Assembly (NCBI GenBank): GCA_006738865.1
Contig: AP019701.1
Coordinates: forward strand, 2,600,001-2,664,000
Direction of reading: 5' to 3'
DNA: 64,000 nt
Source of the DNA: Allostella sp. ATCC 35155
Lineage (GTDB): Bacteria > Pseudomonadota > Alphaproteobacteria > ATCC43930 > Allostellaceae
Shown: positions 31,304-38,801 of the stretch, piece after piece
Layout: each line of letters begins with the position of its first letter
Numbering within the stretch: the stretch's first letter is position 1
Translations under genes and position numbers: made by a program
The notes under the pieces: model-generated
The model's database searches: none
Told to the model about the DNA's origin: nothing
The model's input: the letters and a program-made list of their open reading frames with translations, nothing else

Positions 31304-32242
31304 TCAGGGCGCCGCCCAGCCGCGCCAGTCGGCGCTTCGGCGCGCGATCCACTCGCCGGCCACTTCCGGCAGAGGGCGGCGGTCGAGATCGACCTCGGCG
31401 ATCATACGCTCCAGCTCGGCCCGCTCGATGTGGAACCGCTGCAGGATGCGGTGCGCCTTCGGCCATTTCCGGGCGAACTCGACCGACGCGTACTTCCAGA
31501 TCTCGCCCGAGGGCTTCTCGCAATCGTGGGTGCGCTCGGGGTTGATGCCCCATTTCGGATCGACGTAGCAGGCCGGGTCGTAATCGGGAAACGCGACGAA
31601 CTCGCCCGCGAACTTGCTGGTCACCCAGTGCGGGCGATAGACCCAGACCATCAGCGGTCCCTTGCGGGCATAGGCGTCCTGCAGGTCGGCATACATGGCG
31701 CCCTCGTTGGCCGCATCGACCACCACGAACGGCAGACCGAGCGCCGCGATGCGCTCGGCATCGAAGCCGCCCCACAGGCCCGGCAGGCCGAGATAGCGCC
31801 CGTTGGGGGCGGTGTCGGGAGTCGCGAATGCGGCGGCGCAGCCCCGCAGGGCGCGCCAGTCGGGCAGGCCGGGGCACCACTCCTTCATATAGGCCGGGTA
31901 CCACCAGCCTTCGAAAGCAGGTGGACCGAGCGCGCCCAGCCGCTCGACCTTGCCGGTCGCCTCGGCGCGCCGCATCGCCGCCTGCGCGGTCGTGTCCCAC
32001 TGCTCGGTCACAAGGTCGACCCGGCCGGCCACCACCGCGTCCAGCCCGGCCAGATAGTCGGTCACGACGAAACGCGTGCGATAGCCGTTGCGCTCGAGCA
32101 CGCCGGCCGCCAGCCGGGCGGTCAGCTGCTGTCCCGTCCAGTCATGGACCGCAATGCGGATCGGCTCGCGCGATTCCTGCGCGGCCGCCCCTCCCAGGGC
32201 GATCACGACACAGGCCAGCGCCATCAGGGCGAACTTCGGCAT
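31304..32242 (-). CDS. OpuAC-type glycine betaine-like binding protein
   Basis: Periplasmic substrate-binding protein of 312 residues for a quaternary-amine or related solute. Signal peptide of about 22 residues (ACVVIALGGAAAQ). The body IRIAVHDWTGQQLTARLAAGVLE... and MVWVYRPHWVTSKF follow the OpuAC/ProX layout, with several Trp and Tyr that could build an aromatic cage. GGGAGAGGGAG precedes the ATG. No permease or ATPase gene is adjacent, so the partner transporter is elsewhere. It follows a PhyH-like dioxygenase on the same strand by 68 bases. Confidence 0.85.
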   Translation of the reverse strand: MPKFALMALACVVIALGGAAAQESREPIRIAVHDWTGQQLTARLAAGVLERNGYRTRFVVTDYLAGLDAVVAGRVDLVTEQWDTTAQAAMRRAEATGKVERLGALGPPAFEGWWYPAYMKEWCPGLPDWRALRGCAAAFATPDTAPNGRYLGLPGLWGGFDAERIAALGLPFVVVDAANEGAMYADLQDAYARKGPLMVWVYRPHWVTSKFAGEFVAFPDYDPACYVDPKWGINPERTHDCEKPSGEIWKYASVEFARKWPKAHRILQRFHIERAELERMIAEVDLDRRPLPEVAGEWIARRSADWRGWAAP

Positions 32243-32310
32243 CTCCCTCTCCCATCCCGATGCCTCGCGGCATCGAACCATGGGCGGGCACCCGGCGACA
32301 ACTTCGTTGG

Positions 32311-33201
32311 TCAGCCGGCGCCGGCGGATTCCTGGCGCATCTCGAACCAGCGCCGCGCCGTGGCGGTCTGGCTCTCGTAGATCGAGCCCTTGAAGCGGGG
32401 CGGCGGCAGCGGCATCCGGACCGGTGCCGGCACCATCCGCGGCTCGATCGGCGAGGTTCCGGCCACCATGCGGGCCTGGAACTCGGCGAAGTCGCCGACG
32501 CCGTTCAACGGATAGGCATCGGCCGCGGCGAACTCGTACAGCAGAAGCGTGCGCGGCCGGTCCGAGAAATTCTGTGCCGATCCATGCACCGCCCGCACAT
32601 GGTGAAAGGTCATGGAGCCGGCTCGGCCGACCAAGGGGACGGCCGTCGACAGATCGAGTCCCGGGCACTCCGCCGGCTGCATCGCGCCGCAGAAATGGCC
32701 GGTCTCGTCGTGATGGCTCCAGGTGGGGCCGCGGTGCGAACTCGGCACCACCAGCATGGCGCCGTTGTCGCGGTCGGCATCGTCGAGCAGCACGCCCACC
32801 GCCAGCACGTCATCGTTGGTGTGGGGATAGAAGGCCCAGTCCTGGTGCCACTCGACCGGCGAGCCGTAGCCCGGCGCCTTCATGTTGATCTTCGAGCCGT
32901 GCAACCGGATGTCGGGGCCGAGAAGCTGGCGCAGGATCTCGACCATCGGCCCGTACTCCGCGAGTTCCCGGAAGTACGGGAAGTTGGCGTGCGGCACCTT
33001 GATCCGCCGTACCCGCGGCGCGTCCGGACGGTGCGAGGGCTCGAGATCGTAGACGGAGTCGTGCGTCGTCCGGCCCCGGGCGCCGTCGCAGATTTCCGCC
33101 ACCGTCTGGCGAATCTTGCTCAAAGTCGCACCGTCCAGCACGTTGGGCGCCACGACGTAGCCATTCTCGCGGTAGAACTCGACGTCCGAAATGGACAGCA
33201 T
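32311..33201 (-). CDS. phytanoyl-CoA dioxygenase-family protein
   Basis: Fe(II)/2-oxoglutarate dioxygenase of 296 residues. The iron facial triad is visible as H119-x-D121 (EWHQDWAF) and H206 (AVHGS); an Arg for 2-oxoglutarate lies in SDRPRTLLLY. I use the ATG at 33201; an ATG at 33210 sits only two bases after GGAGG. The family includes ectoine hydroxylase and many small-molecule hydroxylases; the neighbouring betaine-type binding protein hints at a compatible solute or osmolyte as substrate, which is inference. Divergent from a LacI-type regulator. Confidence 0.85.
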   Translation of the reverse strand: MLSISDVEFYRENGYVVAPNVLDGATLSKIRQTVAEICDGARGRTTHDSVYDLEPSHRPDAPRVRRIKVPHANFPYFRELAEYGPMVEILRQLLGPDIRLHGSKINMKAPGYGSPVEWHQDWAFYPHTNDDVLAVGVLLDDADRDNGAMLVVPSSHRGPTWSHHDETGHFCGAMQPAECPGLDLSTAVPLVGRAGSMTFHHVRAVHGSAQNFSDRPRTLLLYEFAAADAYPLNGVGDFAEFQARMVAGTSPIEPRMVPAPVRMPLPPPRFKGSIYESQTATARRWFEMRQESAGAG

Positions 33202-33254
33202 GGGCCCCATCCCCTCCGCTTCGCGCCGACCTTCCGTCGTGTCGCGTCTGCCGT

Positions 33255-33268
33255 TGTTAGCGCTGTCA
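33255..33268. promoter_or_regulatory. candidate LacI-family operator
   Basis: TGTTAGCGCTGTCA, an imperfect palindrome (five of seven pairs match) with the central CG typical of LacI-family operators. It touches the first base of the regulator start codon and lies in the short intergenic gap to the dioxygenase. Suggests autoregulation and possibly control of the divergent gene. Confidence 0.4.
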
Positions 33269-34302
33269 TGAGCGGCCCGTCAACCGACGCGCCCCGCCGC
33301 GGCCGCGGCGTGGGCGGACGGCCGCGGATCGAGGACGTCGCGGCGGCGGCCGGCACGACGGCGATCACGGTGTCGCGCGCCCTGCGTCAGCCGGACAAGG
33401 TGGCGCCGGAGACCCGCCAGCGCATCCTCGCGGCGGTCGAGGCGCTGGGCTATATCCCGAACCTGTCGGCAAGCGCCCTCGCCTCCCGGCGCAGCGGCAT
33501 CATGGCGCTGGTGGTCCCGACGATCGCGAACTCCGTGTTCGCCGAGACCGTCGACGGCTTCTCCGAGGTGGCCGGCCGCGCCGGCTTCCAGATCCTGCTC
33601 GGCCAGGGCACCTATTCGGCCGAGGCCGAGCACCGCCTGCTGACCGCGCTCGCCGGCCGCCAGCCCGACGCGCTGGCGCGGATCGGCATCGTCCGCCACG
33701 ACGAGACGCGGGCGCTGCTGCGGCGCACGCGCATCCCCATGGCCGAGACCTGGGATCTCACCGACGAGCCGATCGATCTCGTGGTGGGGTTCTCGAACCG
33801 CGATGCTGGCCACGCCATGACCCGGCACCTCATCCGGCGCGGCCGGCGCTCGATCGCCTATATCGGCAGCGACGACGATCGCGCCGCCGCCCGCCGCCGG
33901 GGCTATGCCGACGCGCTCGAGGAAGCGGGCCTGCACCCGGCGGCGCCCGACATCCGGGTCCGCGAGATCACCTACGGCGCCGGACGCCGGGCGCTGCGCG
34001 CCCTCCTCCAGCTCGCGCCGGAGGCCGATGCCGCCTTCTGCGCCAACGACGTGCTGGCGGTGGGCGCGCTGCTGGAGTGCCGCAAGATGGGCCTGGCGGT
34101 CCCCGATCGCCTTGCCGTCGCCGGTCTGGGCGATTTCGAGATCGCCCAGGAGCTGACGCCGGCATTGACGACGGTGCGGATTCCCTCACACCGGATCGGC
34201 GCCCATGCGGCCGAGTTGCTGCTCGCCCGCATCGCGGGGGAAACCATCGACCGCCGCGTCGTCGATCTCGGCTTCGAGATCGTCGAGCGGGAAAGCGCCT
34301 GA
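33268..34302 (+). CDS. LacI-family transcriptional regulator
   Basis: Regulator of 344 residues: helix-turn-helix at about 20-45 (IEDVAAAAGTTAITVSRALRQP), hinge helix ASALASRRSG near 72-81, and a periplasmic-binding-protein-like effector domain. The sequence around the hinge resembles the GntR (gluconate) branch, so a sugar acid is a possible effector. It lies upstream of glucokinase, which is convergent, and divergent from the dioxygenase. The target may include either neighbour. Confidence 0.92.
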   Translation: MSGPSTDAPRRGRGVGGRPRIEDVAAAAGTTAITVSRALRQPDKVAPETRQRILAAVEALGYIPNLSASALASRRSGIMALVVPTIANSVFAETVDGFSEVAGRAGFQILLGQGTYSAEAEHRLLTALAGRQPDALARIGIVRHDETRALLRRTRIPMAETWDLTDEPIDLVVGFSNRDAGHAMTRHLIRRGRRSIAYIGSDDDRAAARRRGYADALEEAGLHPAAPDIRVREITYGAGRRALRALLQLAPEADAAFCANDVLAVGALLECRKMGLAVPDRLAVAGLGDFEIAQELTPALTTVRIPSHRIGAHAAELLLARIAGETIDRRVVDLGFEIVERESA

Positions 34303-34330
34303 CGGCCGCCCGTCGACCGTCCCGGCCTGT

Positions 34331-35296
34331 TCACGAAGCGTCGGCCAGGCGCGCATCCTCCCCCGCCAGATGCGCCAGCCCGACCAGCGCGGCCGCCGGA
34401 TGCCGCACCACCGCCAGCGGCACGGTCTCGAGCCAGGGCCGGAAGCGTCCCTTCGCCACGAACCGCTCGCGGAACGGGCTCGCCGCCAGGAAATCGAGGA
34501 TGCGGGGGGCGATGCCGCCCGCCACCCGGACACCGCCGGCCGAGCGGAAGGTCAGCGCGAGGTTGCCGGCGACGCCGCCGAGCATGGCGCAGAACATCGT
34601 CAGGGTCGCCCGGGCCAGCGGCGAATCGCCCGAGAGGCCGGCGCGGGTGATCTCCGGCGGCGTCATTTCGGGCGCCGCGACGCCGTCCCGCTCGCCGAGC
34701 GCGGCATAGAGGTTGGCGAGGCCGGGGCCGGACAGCACGCGCTCCGCCGAGACATGCCCGAACTCCCGCCGCAGCAGTGCGATGACGGCCGCCTCGCCGG
34801 CGTCGGCCGCCGCCAGCGTCGCGTGCCCGCCTTCTCCGGCAACGACCCGCGCGGGCTTGCCCGGCAGCCAGGCCGCGACGCCGAGGCCGGTTCCGGGGCC
34901 GAGCGTGACGATCGGCGCGTCCGGATCTGGGTCGCCCGCGGCCAGCACATGCAAGTCTGCCTCCGCAAGCCCCGGCATCGACCAGGCGACCGCGGCGAAG
35001 TCGTTGACGAGACGTACCTCAGCGAGGCCGAACTCGGACCGGAGGTCGGCCGCATCGATGTCCCAGCCGGCATTGGTCAGGCGCATCCGCTCGCCGTCGA
35101 CGGGTCCGGCGACCGCCAGCAGCGCCCGTTCGGGCCGCGGTCCGGCGTGGTCGGCCAGCGCGGCGGCCAGCGCCGCCTCCAGAGTCGGATGGTCGCGGGT
35201 CGCCACCGGCGGCAGCAGCCGGATCACGCCGTCCGAGAGCAAAGCGAAGCGTGCGTTCGTTCCGCCGATGTCGGCGAGAAGAATGGGCCGGGTCAT
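34331..35296 (-). CDS. glk: glucokinase
   Basis: ATP-dependent glucose kinase of the bacterial Glk type, 321 residues, cytoplasmic. The phosphate-binding motif LLADIGGTNARFAL is at the N-terminus; the sugar-binding segments NDFAAVAWSMPGL and GPGTGLGVAAW and the GEGGH stretch follow. The second ATP motif (VRVAGGIAPRIL) is near residue 265. Convergent with the LacI-type regulator, 28 bases apart. Confidence 0.95.
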   Translation of the reverse strand: MTRPILLADIGGTNARFALLSDGVIRLLPPVATRDHPTLEAALAAALADHAGPRPERALLAVAGPVDGERMRLTNAGWDIDAADLRSEFGLAEVRLVNDFAAVAWSMPGLAEADLHVLAAGDPDPDAPIVTLGPGTGLGVAAWLPGKPARVVAGEGGHATLAAADAGEAAVIALLRREFGHVSAERVLSGPGLANLYAALGERDGVAAPEMTPPEITRAGLSGDSPLARATLTMFCAMLGGVAGNLALTFRSAGGVRVAGGIAPRILDFLAASPFRERFVAKGRFRPWLETVPLAVVRHPAAALVGLAHLAGEDARLADAS

Positions 35297-35343
35297 CGGC
35301 CGGCCGGTGCGGAGGTCGGTTGCCTGGGGTCGCCCTGTCGATC

Positions 35344-35378
35344 CAATTGCTTGTTCTCCCGCAATTCCTTGTTCTCCC
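35344..35378. repeat. 17-bp tandem direct repeat between glk and a GST gene
   Basis: CAATTGCTTGTTCTCCC (35344-35360) and CAATTCCTTGTTCTCCC (35362-35378): one mismatch in 17, period 18. The second copy touches the stop codon of the GST gene. It is pyrimidine-rich and unlike the flanking GC-rich DNA. It may be a slipped duplication or a protein-binding site. Confidence 0.6.
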
Positions 35379-36052
35379 TATGCATTGTCATCGGCGAGGT
35401 CGTCCCCGATCATCGGCGATCGCGTCGTGCCCATCGCGGTACGAAGCACCGTCCGGCGGAACCATTCGGCGAGGCCGGGATGCCGCAGCAGCATCGCCCG
35501 ACCTTCCGGCGCGCGACGGAAGCAGGCGAACATCGGCGCGGCATGCAGGTCGGCCAGCGACGGCCGCTCGCCGCCGGCGAGCCAGTCGCCGCTCCCGAGG
35601 AAGCCGGCGAGCACGGCGCAGCATCGCTCGGACCGGTGCAGCGCCGCGGCGATCACGGCCTCGTCGGACGCTTCCCCACGCAGCGGCTTGCGCACCCGCT
35701 CGACGAAGACCTCCCATACCATGGCGCGATAGGCATAGGCGTCGAGCAGCCCGACGATCTGGGCCATCCGCGCCCGCGCCGCCGGGTCGCTCGGCTGCAG
35801 CGGCGGTCCCGGAAACCCCTCGTCGACATAGCGCGCGATGGCGGCGGTCTCGAAGAGTTCGAGGATGCCGTGGCGGAATGCCGGGATGCGGCCGAACGGG
35901 TGGAGGCCGGCATACCAGGCCGGCACCGAGGCGGGATCGAAGATATCGATCGCCTCGAAGTGGTGGGCGACACCCTTCTCCGCCAGGGTCAGGCGGACGA
36001 TTCGCGTATAGACGCTGTACTCCGCGCCGAAGAGGATCGGTTCGACAGTCAT
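35378..36052 (-). CDS. glutathione S-transferase-like protein
   Basis: A 224-residue protein with the thioredoxin-fold N-terminal domain (about 1-80: EYSVYTRIVRLTLAEKG, the cis-proline in GRIPAFRHG, and ELFETAAIARYVDE) and an all-helical C-terminal domain. A serine or tyrosine near residue 13-15 may be the activating residue. Substrate unknown. Its ATG at 36052 is divergent from the aldo/keto reductase by about 55 bases, so the two may share a regulatory region. Confidence 0.9.
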   Translation of the reverse strand: MTVEPILFGAEYSVYTRIVRLTLAEKGVAHHFEAIDIFDPASVPAWYAGLHPFGRIPAFRHGILELFETAAIARYVDEGFPGPPLQPSDPAARARMAQIVGLLDAYAYRAMVWEVFVERVRKPLRGEASDEAVIAAALHRSERCCAVLAGFLGSGDWLAGGERPSLADLHAAPMFACFRRAPEGRAMLLRHPGLAEWFRRTVLRTAMGTTRSPMIGDDLADDNA

Positions 36053-36106
36053 GCCGCCGAGCATCGGTGCCTTCGCAGGCGGCTGCAAGCGATGGGAGGA
36101 TCGGGG

Positions 36107-37096
36107 ATGGAGAAGCGGAAATTCGGCCGCACCGGCCTGGAACTGGCGGTGCTTGGTTTCGGCTGCGGCGCGGTCGGGGGATTGATGGTGCGCGGCGAAC
36201 CGGCCGCGCAGGAACGGACCGTGGCCGAGGCCATCGAGGCCGGCATCAACTATTTCGACACTGCCGTGCAGTATGGCGACGGACAGTCCGAGCGCAATCT
36301 CGGGCGGATCCTGCGCAGCCTGCGCCCGCAGGACGCCGTCGTCGGCACCAAGGTCCGGCTGACGGCGGCGGACCGGAGCGACATCGCCGGCGCCATCGCG
36401 CGGTCGCTCGAAGGCAGCCTCGGCCGCCTCGGGATGGAGCGCGTCGACATCCTCTACCTGCACAACCCGATCACGGGGGAGGGGGACGGCGCGACGCTGC
36501 CGGTCCGGACCGTGCGCGATGAAGTTCTGCCGGCGATCGGCCGTCTGCGCGATGCGGGCAAGCTGCGCTTCGTCGGCATTACGGCGATCGGCGAAACCCC
36601 GGCCCTGAAATCGGTCATGGCATCGGGCGCGGTCGACGCGGCGCAGGTGGTGTTCAACCTCCTCAATCCATCCGCCGCCTCGCCGCCGCCGCTGCCGGCG
36701 GACCCCGGCGACCAGGACTATGGCGGGCTCCTCGGCGACGCGGCGGCGACCGGGGTCGGCACGGTCGGCATCCGGGTGCTGGCCGGCGGAGCCCTGTCGG
36801 GCGAGGCGACCCGCCATCCGATCGCGAGCCCGGCGCCGGCCCCGATCGGGTCGTCGGCCGACTATGAGACCGACCTCGCGCGGGCGCGCCGCCTGGCGCC
36901 GATCCTCGCCGACGGCCATGCCGCCAGCCTGTCGGAAGCGGCGACGCGCTTCGCCGCCTGGCATTCGGGGCTCGGCACCATCCTGGTCGGCATGGCCAGT
37001 CGCGAACAGTTCCACTCGGCGCTGGCCGCGGTGCGGCGTGGGGCGTTGCCCGCGGAGGCCCTGGCCCGCCTGGGGCAGATCGCGTCCGGGCAGTAG
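36107..37096 (+). CDS. aldo/keto reductase
   Basis: NAD(P)H-dependent oxidoreductase of 329 residues with the (beta/alpha)8 aldo/keto-reductase fold. Seen: RKFGRTGLELAVLGFGCGAVGG at the start, the FDTAVQYGDGQSE segment with the catalytic Asp and Tyr, the conserved Lys in GTKVRL, and DILYLHNP (where His is common). Close in layout to the L-fucose dehydrogenase/YajO-type reductases. A good GGGAGGATC site precedes the ATG at 36107. Physiological substrate unknown. Confidence 0.9.
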   Translation: MEKRKFGRTGLELAVLGFGCGAVGGLMVRGEPAAQERTVAEAIEAGINYFDTAVQYGDGQSERNLGRILRSLRPQDAVVGTKVRLTAADRSDIAGAIARSLEGSLGRLGMERVDILYLHNPITGEGDGATLPVRTVRDEVLPAIGRLRDAGKLRFVGITAIGETPALKSVMASGAVDAAQVVFNLLNPSAASPPPLPADPGDQDYGGLLGDAAATGVGTVGIRVLAGGALSGEATRHPIASPAPAPIGSSADYETDLARARRLAPILADGHAASLSEAATRFAAWHSGLGTILVGMASREQFHSALAAVRRGALPAEALARLGQIASGQ

Positions 37097-37106
37097 ACGA
37101 CGCGGG

Positions 37107-37514
37107 TCAGGCCGGCTTGCGCGCGGGCAGCGCGGCAGCCTTGCGCGCGGGCAGCGGCGGCGGCAGGGGTATCGCCCCTGCCCGTCCCGCCCCGGCCGAC
37201 CCAGCCGGCCATGGCCCCCGAGGAACCTTCGGCATGCCCCAGGCGTCGAGTTCGACCGGGCGACCATCGGGACGGCAGGGATCGAAGAGCCCGGCCTCGG
37301 CGGCGCTCGCGCACCGCGCAGGCGGCAGCAGCCGCTGGCCCGGCATCTCCACGGGCGATCCGGTCGCCTCCATCTGGTGGCGATAGAAGGTCGCCCGCAC
37401 CTTGCCCACGTCGTTGAGGCCGTCCTGAACTTCGCCGCAGGCTGCGGTCAACAGCGTCAGAAGGAGAAGTACCGCACGCCGATCCGGCTGGACGTATCGC
37501 GACATGGCGCCCAT
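37107..37514 (-). CDS. small putative lipoprotein
   Basis: A 135-residue protein with a lipoprotein signal: polar start, LLLLTLLTAAC with the modified cysteine at C26, then a mature part with a second cysteine pair (RCASAAEAGLFDPC) and a Pro/Ala/Arg-rich C-terminus ending in two PARK repeats. No family recognised. The ATG at 37514 has GGAG four bases upstream; ATG 37505 is an alternative. It converges on the aldo/keto reductase and is divergent from the MFS gene. Confidence 0.65.
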   Translation of the reverse strand: MGAMSRYVQPDRRAVLLLLTLLTAACGEVQDGLNDVGKVRATFYRHQMEATGSPVEMPGQRLLPPARCASAAEAGLFDPCRPDGRPVELDAWGMPKVPRGPWPAGSAGAGRAGAIPLPPPLPARKAAALPARKPA

Positions 37515-37577
37515 TCTACTCCGACTGTCGCTGGCGGTTCCCGCCAACTTCATCCTTCCACCGCTGCGGTGCCGCCA

Positions 37578-38801
37578 ATGTCGTCCAGCCTGCGGCCGGT
37601 GCTGCCGATCCTGATCGGCGCTTCGGTCCTGATGACCCTCAGCATGGGGGTGCGGCAGAGCCTCGGCCTGTTCATGACGCCGCTGACGCAGGATATCGCG
37701 ATCAGCGTCTCCGACTTCACGCTGGCGATCGCGGTGCAGAACCTCGCCTGGGGCTTCCTCCAGCCGATCACCGGCGCGCTGGCCGTGCGCACCGGCTTCC
37801 GGCCGATCATGCTCGCCGGCGCCGTCCTCTTCGTCGCGGGCCTCGCCGTCATGGCGGCCGCACAGGGCATGGTCACGGTGATGCTCGGGGCCGGCGTGAT
37901 GATCGGCGCCGCGCTCGCCTGCGTCGCCGCCGCCATGGCCCTGTCCGTCGCCTCCCGCGCCGTGCCCGCCGGGCAGCGCAGCACCATCCTCGGCATCGTC
38001 AGTGCCGCCGGCTCGCTGGGATCGTTCCTGGCCGCGCCGCTCGGGCAGATGATGGCGATCGAGTTCGGCTGGCGCCTCGGCGTCGCCGCCTTCGTCGTCC
38101 TTTGCCTCGGCCTGATCCCGGCCGCCTGGTTCGCCGGCCGCGTCGACCGCCTGCCCGAGGTGCGTCCGACCGGGCCGCAACTCGGCGACACGACCCTCGG
38201 CGTCGCGCTGCGAGAGGCGTCCAGCCGCCCCGCCTTCCTGGTGATGGCCGGCGCCTACTTCGTCTGCGGGCTGCAACTGGTGTTCCTCACGACGCACCTG
38301 CCGTCCTATCTCGCCATCTGCGGCATGGACCCGATGCTGAGCGCCCAGGCGCTGGGTGTCATCGGCTGCTTCAACATGATGGGCAGCCTCTTCTTCGGCT
38401 GGGCCGGCGGCCGCTGGTCGAAGGAGGGACTGCTGGGCCTGATCTACGTCCTGCGCTCGACCGCGCTGGCCGCCTATTTCGTGGTGCCGCCGACGCCGGC
38501 ATCGACCCTCGTCTTCGCCGCCGTCATGGGCTTCCTCTGGCTCGGCGTAGCCCCTCTGATCGCCGGCGCGGTGGTCGAGATGTTCGGCCTGCGCTGGCAG
38601 GCGATGATCCAGGGGCTCGCCTTCATGAGCCATCAGGTGGGCAGCTTCCTCGGCGCCTTCGGCGGCGGCGTGCTGTTCGACGCGCTCGGCTCCTACGAGC
38701 TCGCATGGCAGCTCGCGGTCGCCATGGGCCTGACGGCCGGCATCCTGCAGATGCTGTTCGCCCTGCCCCGTCAACGCCCGCCGCGGCTCGCCCCAGCCTA
38801 G
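37578..38801 (+). CDS. MFS transporter
   Basis: Inner-membrane secondary carrier of 407 residues with twelve predicted helices in two halves. The start LPILIGASVLMTLSMGVRQSLGLFMTPL and the pairs of charged loops (RTGFRP after helix 2) match the oxalate/monocarboxylate-like (OFA or MCT-like) MFS branch. Substrate unknown, probably a carboxylate. Its TAG stop shares the bases CTAG with the stop of the convergent CphA2-like gene. Confidence 0.9.
   Translation: MSSSLRPVLPILIGASVLMTLSMGVRQSLGLFMTPLTQDIAISVSDFTLAIAVQNLAWGFLQPITGALAVRTGFRPIMLAGAVLFVAGLAVMAAAQGMVTVMLGAGVMIGAALACVAAAMALSVASRAVPAGQRSTILGIVSAAGSLGSFLAAPLGQMMAIEFGWRLGVAAFVVLCLGLIPAAWFAGRVDRLPEVRPTGPQLGDTTLGVALREASSRPAFLVMAGAYFVCGLQLVFLTTHLPSYLAICGMDPMLSAQALGVIGCFNMMGSLFFGWAGGRWSKEGLLGLIYVLRSTALAAYFVVPPTPASTLVFAAVMGFLWLGVAPLIAGAVVEMFGLRWQAMIQGLAFMSHQVGSFLGAFGGGVLFDALGSYELAWQLAVAMGLTAGILQMLFALPRQRPPRLAPA

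Noticed and set aside
31304-33201. Complete glycine-betaine ABC transporter
   Set aside because: Only the binding protein is present; the neighbour is a dioxygenase, not a permease or ATPase.
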